A stretch of 64,000 bases of DNA, from assembly GCA_036362985.1 (NCBI GenBank), contig JAYGXS010000001.1, positions 43,337,111 through 43,401,110 of the forward strand, written 5' to 3'. The DNA comes from Ligula intestinalis (Eukaryota; Platyhelminthes; Cestoda; Diphyllobothriidea; Diphyllobothriidae). Below, in pieces: positions 1 through 10,989 of this stretch (within the stretch, counting starts at the first letter, position 1; the number at the start of each line of letters is the position of its first letter). Both the position numbers and the translations under genes were made by a program. The notes beneath the pieces were generated by a model. The model was not told where the DNA came from, did no database searches, and saw only the letters and a list, made by a program, of their open reading frames with translations.

Positions 1-480
1 GAGCACTCCTCTCCAGGTGGCGTGGTCTGTGCAGACGTGGGCATTGAAGTCACCAAGGACTATCAATTTGTCCGCCTTCGGCACAGAGGCCAGGAGGGCG
101 TGCAGATCCTCGTAGAACTTGTTCTTTGTCTCGTCAGAGCTGGTCTTGGGAGGAGCGTATGCACTAACGATGGAGCGAATTTTCCACCCCAGAGAGGCAG
201 GCGGAGACTCATCAGGCGTTCGTTGATACCCTGCGGCGTACAGGGTAGTCGTCCCACGATGTCCTTCCGAATGGCAAAGGCGACGCCGGCCTCGCGTCGC
301 GCTGTTGTCGGATGGCCACATAGAAGAAGGTGTAGCCGGCATTCACCTCTTCTATGGAACCTTCACCGGAGAAGCGGGTTTCACTGAGTGCGGTGATGTT
401 GACCTTGAAGCGCGCCACTTCCCGGGCGATGAGTGCTGTTCTCCGTTCCGGTCGAATGCTCCTCGGGTTATCTAAAGGGG
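1..480 (-). mobile_element. RTE-type retrotransposon endonuclease fragment (5' part, runs off the window)
   Basis: Read on the minus strand, the segment gives, in order, [27 protein letters not shown], then [20 protein letters not shown] and finally [14 protein letters not shown]. These are the TETR-like and GDFN motifs of an apurinic-type (EEP) endonuclease of the RTE kind common in flatworms. At least two frameshifts are needed to join the pieces (around 250 and around 150), so the copy is dead. The element continues past position 1. Family placement rests on remembered consensus motifs and is fairly secure; the exact clade is not. Confidence 0.8.
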
Positions 481-1852
481 AACGAAAATTTCAAGCGCTC
501 CCTGAGCTGTCGTCTTGTGAGCTCTGGTAGCTGTCCTGCGGGAAGGAAACGGGTTAGAGGGAGGGTGGGGAAGAAAGAAGCTTTGATTTGCGTTTGTTGT
601 CTCGACCGCGTGTTTGCAATCTGTTAGCCACGGTCAACTGGCAGATTTCGCGACCAAGCGTGTTCGGTAACCACATTTTCTAGGCCCATCAACCCTCTCG
701 CGAGGAGCAGCAGCGCTGTTCCACAAAGGGACTGCCGGTCACTCACAACTGCTGCCGAACAACACCATGGGCCACGAGTGTTTTGTTGCTGAACGACCAC
801 TTGGCTATGAGCCTGCCTACAGCTTTGTTGTCGCGCAGCTGAAGACTTTTAGGGGGGGGGGAGAGTATTTGGGAAGTAGGTGTGGGAGCAGCAGTAATTA
901 TCCTAGTAGCAGTAGCGGTGAAAGGGACTGTGTCTCACGTAAAGTTGATACGCGTTCTAGTGCTACAGCATCTGACTGTGGTACAAAGTGGGTAGCTTCC
1001 TTCCGCCAAATACGTCTACTACGGTACTTAACGCTGCAGCCCGGGGGCACACCGGGCGTGGGGACACACACACACACACCGTAGACCCTCACTTGGTTTA
1101 GCCCGCTGATCGAGGTGGGGAGCCGGGGGGTGGCCGCCAGGCGGAGCCTGGCTACGGGGAGCCATAAGTGAGACCTGGATGCCAGCCAAGGACGCTAGGC
1201 GCAGCCACCACTGATGCGAGTAAGATGATGCGATCTGCCACGACCGTCACGTTTAGCCCCCAGCTGAACATCCAATACCCCCCACCCTCCCCCCACATAC
1301 ATATACAGCACACTACAAGTTCATCAGAAGGAAGTGTGCGAATCGGATGTCACATGCGTGAGTATGGCATAGAGATCACGTTAAGAAGGAGAAATCGCAG
1401 TCTGACTTTCATTCTGCCATCGCCCAAACCCACATTGGACTAGCTGCGAGGTTTGGGTGCCTCTTCAATTGGCAATATTTCATTTCAAGGTTTTTAGCGC
1501 ACTACGATTGTCTCAAATGTATCAGATGGTTCAAAGGGAAGAAAATGCATCGAGAGTCCACCTTTCTTCCCTGTCTGCGAACCAATCAATAGTCCGAGCC
1601 CATCAGTCCACTAATTCTGAGATTGTCGTGGGAGGCTAACCGAGCTAAAAGAAAATAGACCACCTACGTGTACAAAACACTTGAACTGCCCTCCCCCCAA
1701 CACAGCACCTGAAGATTTAACGCAAAAGGAGTTGTCTCCTGTGATCTCCCAAGGAGGAGTCAAAGAAAAACATTTTAGGTCACTGGTTAGCGATTATCAG
1801 GGTGTCATGATGTCTCAAGTAGATATTGAGAAGCGTCAAGTGCGTCCAGCAT
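481..1852. other. Non-coding stretch
   Basis: No gene seen. It contains a run of G at 851-860, a short CA run near 1067-1079 and GC-rich sequence at 1085-1160. The open frames here are short and carry no recognisable motif. Confidence 0.5.
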
Positions 1853-1932
1853 CAGAAGAAGAAGATGCGATCACTGGAACAAGTTTTTTCCTGACGCTTT
1901 GGATTCTGTCGCGAATCCTTAATCATGAGTGA
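1853..1932 (-). ncRNA. Degenerate hammerhead-type retroelement terminus
   Basis: The minus strand reads an altered core (CATGATTA where CTGATGA is expected), a perfect 6-bp hairpin GGATTC / GAATCC with loop GCGACA, AAAGC where GAAAC is expected, then GTCAGG, an A-rich run, TTGTTCCAGTGATCGC and a TCTTCTTCTTCT tail. The same tail follows GTCAGG at 38.09 kb and a diverged form is at 37.31 kb, so this is one dispersed family. Core substitutions suggest this copy cannot self-cleave. Assignment to Penelope-like elements is inference. Confidence 0.5.
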
Positions 1933-4900
1933 CCGTAAGATAGTGTGAGACATGTGCAGATGGGTGTGATCCCTGTACTAATTGCACGGTATTTATAGTT
2001 CGTAACGGTAATCCGCATGCGTACTATATTTTTCAATTTCCGTAGCCACTTTTTGAGCTCTTAATCGATGCAGTGATTGCTCATTAATTGCCACAGTTCG
2101 CTTGTCAGCGTCGAATGCGGGCTTTATAAGTAAGTAAGTTGATAATTGCGGGACAATTTCGCAAAGTTCATTCTAAAAGCTGGGTTCTAGTGTGGCTTAA
2201 ATAGGCTAGCACAAAAGCGCTGGCACCAGTTCGAGCGATTATAACTCAGCGGTTTCAAGTCGCTCCCCGCATAAAGACGCACAGTAAGAAGTAGCTTGGT
2301 AAAGGCCTGTTGAGGCTGTTTGGGCGAAGTCGGCAGTCGCATATAACCATGGAGCATTCGCTTTGTGGGTGAATGTTGGCACACTCTGAGTCCCGTGGGG
2401 TACACTGAAAAGATTCAATGCAAACCACACAAGCGGTATGTCTGAAAATAGTGGTGGTATGTTTAATCTACGTCCAGTTAGGAGATAATGGGCGCTCTGA
2501 TAATCACAGATTTCCAATTGGTGCATAAAATGCCTGCTGGAAGCGAAGCATCTGTAGATTAAATATTCTAAGCCTTAAGCCTGCGAAACTACCAGTTCAT
2601 TTAGTCGATGAGTTGACCTACATGTATTAGCAAAAGAATGCCAGCATCCAGGCCATTATGTGTGAAACCAGTATCACCTGGTTAGTAGCAGGAATAGGTT
2701 TACGACTCGTAAATAGCCAAAACACTAAGTGCTTGAAGGTTGGAATTAATTATACTCTTTATAGAAATCTGAAACTTGAATCTGAAAAAAGTAGATTAGA
2801 CAGGCGTATCATATTTAAACTACCGTAAGGACGATGATATGGATCAGTGTTTGATTGTGGATGTTCTCAGTTATAATGAAAACGTCCCTTTCCGTATAAT
2901 TAGTCAGAATTTGCCTCTAGCAGGGGCCGAATGCCGTTTTGGTCAGTGTCCTTCCTTCTATGGACATACTGCATATTCATTTCAATAACTTCGTAAATAC
3001 TGCATATTCAGCACGTCTTAAACTCGCCTTTTATACAATCCTCTGATTACATGCCCTCCAAAAAGTAGTGTAGGATGTCGCACCGGAAACAGAGATGTGA
3101 GTGGCGAGCGAGTGGGTTGATTCCCCGTGAGCCTTCTTTAACTCTAGTTTTAATTCGCGGTAGTTCGCTGCGTTGCTTCAGCTTGCTGTAGCCTTCGTGC
3201 AGCTTGCCCAGCTTGCCTCAGTGTCTGCTTTGGCTTGCGTCAGCGTTTACTGCGGCTTGTTGGAGCACGCAGTTGCCCATCGTCGAAATCAACGGGGGAA
3301 CTGTCCTAGTATGTCGCATAGCACCTATTCGACTGCTTGCTGCTTAGCTTATTTCAGAATGACTTGTGGAAGTCTGGGTTAAAGGCTGGCTTGAAGTTCT
3401 TCACGGTGCATTTTGGATAGGGCGAAGCTGATCCTTTTGTCAGGTGGTAATGTGGCAGGAAAAACATTTCATGAAGTCACATCGGAAAGCCTGTCAGTAA
3501 CTGAACATTTTGAATGTACCTAAGCGCTGCAGTAATAAGCGTACCACTTCCGTGGACAGTCAGGAAATACTTTACGTTCCCCACGTCAGTTGGCTGCCCC
3601 GAAAGATTGTCTTTGTAATTCGTGGTTATCGAAACGTCTGAAGTTCTAGAAACCTTTTATCAAAGTGATGAAATCCCGGATGTTTTTCCGCCTACAGATA
3701 TCGGTACGAGTCATCTTTGCAAACTCACCTAAACATGCAACAGAAGCATTTGCAATAAAAATACACTTGACCGAGTGAAAACAATTTCTCTAGGCAGCCC
3801 TTTCTTCACTATGTGCTCTGATTTGGTATTTCGCAGATGTTTTTCCGAAGTATGCAGAGGAAATATCAAAACACCCGGACCCGTTCTTGCACTTATCTGG
3901 CTTATGCTAGCGACAGTTCTTCCAAGAACGGAAACATGCACCTTATTTCGCAATCTTTGCAGTGCGCGGGAGCCATTTAAGTGTATAAAAGCGCACTTAA
4001 CTGCCAACGTAAATATTGACAGATTTCTAAAACGGCTGATATGGCACTCATCCCGTTTGCAAAGCACTTATCAGCTGCATGCATGCAGCACAGGTAGCTA
4101 CTTGCATTCTACTCAAAAGTTCAATTAGCTTTTTGGCAGAAAGGAGCAGTTTTTCACTTAACTCTCGAATATTCTTATGCATCTAGACACAAAGGTTGTG
4201 GCCAAAAGAAGAATCACCTTTCTGCGTCAATACTGTGTTTTAATGTGCGATTTACAAATCAGCGATCTTAAGGTAAGCGCTCCTCATTTGAATTGGTTGA
4301 ATCTGTTAGATAAAGGCAGGAGTATGGGTAGTAAGTTAAATAAAAATGAAACAAATGTAGGCTTATATTGGTTTTTGCCCAGGATGATTAATTGTATATT
4401 AAAGGCCTAAGGGACCCTTTCATGACAAACTTAATGCTCTGGTAAGAATAAATGCAAAGTTGGTAATCACAGCTGCGTATAAGCAACTGTATAACAACAG
4501 GAATGATTAGTATGTTATACATATTAAGTCAGATCCGATTAACAACGGACCCTTTTTTGAAATAATAGTTAACAATATCGGGTTAATATGGTGAATTGAG
4601 GAAAAGGCAGTGAAAAATCTCCCATAACGAAAATTGGGGACATAATTCACCAAACCAGCGATTTTCAAAAAATATAGGATCAAGAAACTGCTTGAATAGG
4701 TAGTTAGATTGTATGATATGGTATACCATGACGCGGTGAGATGGGATCGTGATGTTTAGGTTTCGGAACGCTCCTTGTCGTGGGAAAAAAGTCATGTAGC
4801 ATCATGAGGTTTTCGTTCAAAAGAGTAACTCGGAAATATACTGTGCCTGGTAAAAGGTTTTTTGTGCTGCACTAAGCTAGCCTGCAAACCATGGAATAAG

Positions 4901-5868
4901 CATCTGGGTATCCGTCGTCACTTTTCATCATTTTGATCATCTGCTCTTCTCCGCTGAATGACTGTCAGTAGCAACGTAGTCCGCCTTAAATAACGAGGTT
5001 TTGCAGATAAATGGAATTTGCGAAGCCTTAAAAGAAAACTTGCGAATTGTCTAGCTAATTGCAATTGAGGGCCTGTGAATAGAGGTTTACTTTCAAAAAA
5101 TTGTGATCGTCCTTATGCTGCGCCTTGTGTTCCATGGAATAAGCATGAATGAATCGTAGGAAGTTAATGATTAGTTCTGCCAAATGTCTGTCGCCTAATC
5201 AAAAGAGGATTTAAATATATAATTCCCAGATTGGTCTGTGTCGTAATAAGCCCAAAAGTGTGTGCATAGAAGCTGGGCGAGTAGCTTGAGAAATCGATAG
5301 CAGTTTTAAACGACGCAAGTCCGGCAGCCAAACCACGGCGGAACGCCCTGTCCGTATATGATTGACGCCGGCCTTTGGGGTGCCGAGATGTCCTTTGTTG
5401 CAACACGTATAAAATCAAATGCTTCAAGGAGCCTCTTATTCGAAGTGCATGTGTATATTTAAAAAAGAACTGACAAACAGCAAATGAGCAAGGAAAGGCT
5501 ACTATCATGACATTTCGCCTGCTAGTAGTCTTCGTTTATTGAATATCAGCCGCCATGCCACTACCAGCATAACTTGTGGGCTTTCAGCTCCACGGAAAAT
5601 CACAATTTCTTCTCTGCACTCGACATGGATCGGTGTACGCAACTTTTACGTGACTGACTGAAGTGATGAATCCATGGTGCACTCTCAGCGGCTCGGATGG
5701 TAGCTGTACTCTAGGCGCCAAGTTCAGGTTAGTTGGAGGAAAAGAAAGACAGGATAGGTCAGGTGAGTCTATCGGAGGGACATGTGAGGATGTCGCCTTT
5801 ATCGCAGGGACACGTCGGGAATGCATCAATATTGCAGACAGCAAGCCATATCAGAATGTGTTAGTTCA
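1933..5868. other. Non-coding stretch
   Basis: No gene seen on either strand. The sequence is AT-rich with scattered short frames. A 20-nt phrase around CCATGGAATAAGCAT occurs twice (near 4891 and 5132). Confidence 0.4.
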
Positions 5869-6030
5869 AATCACGTCGGGAAGTCACCAGTACCGCAGGG
5901 GTTAAGTACGTTAAACCCTAGCAACTGCGACCCTCAGTCACGGTTACTTGGATGAAGAGAAGTCATGGAGGCCAGGATGGAAGGCACAGTTTATTCTGTA
6001 CAGAAGGAAATGGAGAATAGGCAGCAGGAA
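5869..6030 (+). repeat. Dispersed direct repeat, copy 1
   Basis: Shares order and wording with 7947-8115: ATCACGTCGGG, a (T)ATCGCA/ACCGCA-GGGGTTAA block, GTTAAACCCTA, ACTGCGA, then a GTC(A/G)TGGAGGCCA block and an A-rich tail with TGTACAGAA. Divergence and small indels mark it as old. The element type is not recognised. Confidence 0.5.
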
Positions 6031-7946
6031 ATTGATTGTCAGACGACTGAACAAATGCCGGCTAGAGCACCGCGTCTGAAGTGATGTGACCGCGAGAATC
6101 GCCACAGCATTTGGAGCAGCCTTTGTGTGAGTCGACCTTGACAGGTGATTGGTCAGATGGATTGTCTAGACAGACGGGCGTAGGCGGCCAGTGCATGTGC
6201 ACCCACTGGCGGCGGTGATCGGTCGCACGGAATGAGTCACCACAAATTGCCTGGGTTTAAAATGCATAGCCTGGCGTGGTTTGCTATATTATTTCAGAAC
6301 CGTAGAAAATAACCCTCTCGGATTTAACTACTTTATCCATACAACGGCATGCAAAAAGTGCCTTATTGTAGTTTTTCTGATAAAAACTACTTTATTTGTT
6401 GAGTGTTGCTTTTGGTTTTTTTTAATATCACTCTCATTCTGCCCAAAGGATTACAGTTAACAGAAATTCACTTATTTTTTTCATATTTATTGTGCAAATT
6501 TCGCTGCTTTTCCGTGAAGAGGCTCCCTCCTTAAGGAATTAGCAACTGCAGGATCCTGAGCTGCTACTCCGGCATCAGTGGTCGTTAACGACCCGTCGAT
6601 GCGTGCACACGGTGTTAAGTCATACCTCCGAGGAGGGGTGTCTGCAGCTGTGACCGCATCGATGCACGCATGTACGTTCTAGAGTGGGTCGGTTGGCTGT
6701 AGATGACCAATCGGAAGGAGCACCTGTGATGAGGGGCAGTGACCTTGAGCCTTTTGAGGGTGGAATCGAAGGTGGGTGGTGTAGTACTGATTACCACTTT
6801 CGTACTGGTGAGGAGTTGCTCGATGAGCGTCGGATTCAGCTTCGCGAGTGCTGCCCAGGGTTGAGGAATTACCAGCCACTAACGGCAAGTAATCCGGTAA
6901 TGCTCTCATTAAGTATTTCCGTGTTTGGCTGTGCGACTTCTCATTAGGGGCTTAAGATTAAAGTTTGATGTGGTTGAAAGTGCCTCTGAGCTGTCTTAGT
7001 TGCCAATACAAGAGAAAGTGTCTTACTTCTACGAAAATTCCCATTTAACCATTGAAAATCTAGATTGGCAAACATGTGTTTCCAATCATTCAGCCGAGTC
7101 CTGCATGCAGGCAGTGCGAAAACGGAGAGTATGACTAACCATTCCCCCTCCTGCAACATTTAAATAGTGTACTTAACTGAGGATTTTGCTCCCCTGACGA
7201 TTAATGACAGCGAACATTTGTTTACCAGTCTAATGTTTCAACGTTCCTCGTTGGGAATTCCAGGCCCAGCGAAAATAAATGCAAGGACATTCGGGAAACT
7301 ATGCACGTGCCTCATACGATCGAACATTAGTAGCAGATAGCAGAATAAAATGTGGAAGGCAGGCACGTAGGCAATATTTAATTTAGCAGCTGACCTAATG
7401 CGCATTCGAACTTTTCAGTAACACAATCATGCTTCTAACTTCACAGGAGACGCGTTCATGGTGGTCTCAAGGAGGCATAGTTATTAAGGTCGACTGATTT
7501 ATGAATAAATAGTCCAATGAACGGACACAAGCACCTTACCGTTTTGTTGTGCTGCACCTTCATCGGGGCTTGGATCTTCAATGTGAGCGGAAGGAAGCGC
7601 GATCTACTTACCTTTAAAAATTTGGTGTTTTGCCGTGTCAGTGTTGGTTGCGTTGAGTTGAGGGAGGAGGGATACCGTTGGCAGTAGAAGAATAATCAGA
7701 GTTTTGAGAGAAGGTAAGGATATGGACATTCAAAGCGGGAACAGCTCTTCGCGATGGGGAAGGAACCATAACCTGGGTCGACAGGCTGTAAGTGATTGAG
7801 CATCTCCCTCTTGCTTCGCGACAGGGTCTCGATGATGAAATTATCCATTACGTGGTCACATAAGATGACGCAGGAAAAATTCAAGTGAAGTTTAGAAAGG
7901 TGTGCTGATTAATGTGCTCAGCCAGATCAGAAGTTGAGAGTGCAGA
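6031..7946. other. Non-coding stretch
   Basis: No gene seen. Short overlapping frames at 6615-6947 lie on both strands and show no family motif. Confidence 0.4.
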
Positions 7947-8115
7947 TCACGTCGGGCAGTCGCCATTATCGCAAAGGGGTTAAGGCTAAGCCGGTTAAAC
8001 CCTAACTACTGCGATGTTTCAGGCCCGGTTCTTTAGAAAAGGATAGAAGTCGTGGAGGCCAAGGTAGAAGGAAATTGTATTATGTACAGAATAATTAGGA
8101 GAAAAATTAACAGAA
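7947..8115 (+). repeat. Dispersed direct repeat, copy 2
   Basis: Second copy of the unit at 5869-6030, beginning ATCACGTCGGG and ending near the TGTACAGAA block. No open reading frame or terminal repeat is visible. Confidence 0.5.
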
Positions 8116-8287
8116 GGGTTGACTCTGCCTGGGGTGGAGTTCGACCATGAGGGGCGAGAGGGAGAACGCCGCAGCCTCGCATCCGCCGCGCGCCGGGGCG
8201 AAAGGCCGAGTGAGTTCCGCCTTGCCTGTTGAATGGGCTCAGTGTGAAGTGTGGTTCTGCCAGCGCTAACCACAAATCCGGCGCATA

Positions 8288-8389
8288 TCAGTAATCAGCG
8301 GTACGTAAAAATCGATTGACTGATTTGTCTGCCGGGGCGAGTCCAGTGTGAACCAGTAATCAGCGATGCGCCAAAAATCGATCGACTGG
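8288..8389 (+). repeat. Tandem duplication, ~66-bp period
   Basis: CAGTAATCAGCG is followed by an AAAAATCGAT block and GACTG at 8289-8322 and again at 8355-8389. Two copies, several mismatches. Confidence 0.6.
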
Positions 8390-10241
8390 CCATGTTGACA
8401 GAGCAGGCAGAATGAGTGATCATGACAGCGCTGGGGCGGGGGGGGGGGCAGAATCTTACAGTTTTACCGATTCACAAAGGTAAGGGTATCTGTGTATTTC
8501 TGTAGTGTCAGAGGTCTGTTTCCTCTAAATATGTCAAGACTATGCTAGGAGTCTTCAGCTGACTCCTTTCAGATAGGTCGGCCTGTAAGTTTCGTCACCA
8601 TATGCCGTGAGACATTTTCCTGATGTGGCTCTAAAGTAAACTGCAGGAACTTACTCTAAACGGCGGTCCATCTTGCATCAAAACAATCCTCGGTGGCTTT
8701 TTGCGGTTGTGGCATCTCTGGGGCCTGGATCCAAGATGAAATGGCTGCAGCCCGCTTCGAAGAGGGGACGCATGCAGCTACCTGAGGCGCAGGAGGAAAT
8801 AAGCGTTCACTTTAATTGATAAGTGTGTAGTGAACTAACTCCGTGTGTTACGCTCAAAGTCTCGCGGCTGCTAGCAACTGCGCACGCACCTGGGTCTGCC
8901 TACCCCAATCCGGTCTGGCCAATCACCTGCCTGTGGCGAACTAACACATGATCGCGCTGTACACGCTTTGTTGACTCCCGCGCTCTCACATTTCGGAGTG
9001 GTCCTCTTGCAAGTGGTCCACTCGTCCGACTCGTCCGTTCCAACCTATTCACACCTCCTCTGTCCAAAATATACTAGTCCTTCCACCTGGCGTACCACTG
9101 CCCTTTTTCCAACACAAAATCGAGCCTGAAGATCCCTCATTAACTTGGGCCACTGCATAAGTGAACCGTCAGCTTTTGCGCGTCCCAACCAGTTACGCGC
9201 TGCAAGGGGAGAGCACTTACGTTATAAGTGTACGGTCACATCGACTCAACCGATATGTTTGGATTATGCCGAATAGTATGTCCTAACACGGACGATGCAC
9301 GAAGATGTAGTATGGGTGGTGCCAAATGAGTCTGGTAACGCTTGCAAAGGTTCAACTGTCGTTACCGGTGATATACACCGTTTGCCTCATGGAAGTATTG
9401 TGACGCAGGGACGGGGTTGAGGTCTTGAATTATTTTCGATAGTTATGTTCGACCTGCACTGCACCTAACGCACTCTCTCTCTCTCTTCCCTTAACGTCCT
9501 GGACCCTATGTTAAGACAGACTCAAAGAGACTGGGGGTGGAATCGCGCACAGTGGTTGAAAAGGTTAACATCCGGTCTAGGAAGGCCAAATGCTCCTGGC
9601 CCGTTTGCAATGGCCTCGGTATTCACAACAACAACAACAAAGGGGCGACTAAAGTCAGAACGGAGTGGGCGTGCCATAGAGGCCGTACAATGAAGAGGCC
9701 ACGGCAGCCGAACTCTCTGTCCTAAGAGGTGGACCGAGTCACATCGTCAGTTGTGGCATCCTTCCAAGCTACGGCTTTCAACTTATTGGCTTATATGCCC
9801 TGGGTATCGTGTGGTCGGACTCTCCAGAGTGGACCTCAATCTCTCTTTCCTCCCCCACCAGTCGATTGTGCGGGCTAGTGTACCAACTGATGCGTGGTGG
9901 CTGATGGAGTTAGGCAGGCTGCACAAGACCTAATTCCTACAAAGCACATGGGTAACATGGGTAAGTTTTAAAAAATAATGAAAAAACGACTATATGCGTA
10001 GCAGTAGTTGTAAACGGGTTGTTTCTACTTCAACCCATCTTGTCAAGCCTGCTACGACATCCTCGCCTACCATTCAGTTAAAAAAGAAGTAGTAGTTGCA
10101 GTGCCCATGCTGTTTTTACACAAACGATACGGTTAATGCGCACACAAATATGGTCTTAAGCAGCAGTTGTTTTTATAACACTGACAAGTACCACCTAGAC
10201 CCATGCTGAACCTGATGAAGGTGTCTTTTCTTCGCTTCTAG
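8390..10241. other. Non-coding stretch with microsatellites
   Basis: No gene seen. A CT run lies at about 9474-9487 and an (AAC) run at 9627-9641. Confidence 0.4.
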
Positions 10242-10606
10242 TCAGTCACTCAACGAATCTGAGCCCAGTACGGCATCCTCCTTAAGGTACCCGTCTTTGA
10301 CTGGGATTTCAACCCATATTATGTTGTCCGACATATGAATGCCTTCGCATACAGTATTTCTCGGTGAAATCTTCAAGTTGCTTCTGCACACACCCAACCA
10401 CAAAACGTTATACGGAGAGGACAGTATGAACTCCTGTAGGCGGCTCAGGCTAACTCGAGGTGTCTCGTTAATGTTGAAACCCAATAAAGATAGTTGCGGA
10501 ATATTGTTCAGGACACAGCGATGGATTGTTTTAAGGTCGACGTGGAATATATCCGCGACTTCACTTCCGAGAAACATAGTCCACACGACGGTGTCCACCG
10601 TGTGCT
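10242..10606 (-). CDS. Unrecognised open reading frame, possible terminal exon
   Basis: An uninterrupted minus frame of about 120 codons runs from an AG at the upstream edge (just before CACACGGTGG) to a stop at 10242-10244. The translation has an ordinary amino-acid mix and is not low complexity, which is why I list it, but I recognise no domain. It could be a retroelement relic or a chance open frame. No neighbouring exon could be attached with confidence. Confidence 0.2.
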
Positions 10607-10989
10607 CCCATCAGGGTGAGCGCGGGAACAGTTAATTTTGCGCGAATTAGTTTGCAATGATAATAGACTTACACAGCCTCTGCTGCGTTCTCTCCTTACC
10701 CACCTGTCGGGATCCGATGTCAACACAGAATAGAAAACGTCGGGGGCGGGACCGGGCGCGGTGCGACGGGAATCTGCACCTAGGCGTGCTGCCACACCAC
10801 CTAGGTGCGCCTTTCAGATAACACCAGCTTTGTTCGTCCAGCCGATCTACCATCTCACCCGTTTTCAAAGCCCAAGCGGTCATGCGACCATATGCGTACC
10901 ACCATCAGCAACTCAAGTGATCACTGCAGGGGGGTTGTGGTTATTTCGATCATGGGTTGGCCACGTCCGAGACGGGCTGAGCAGACGAA

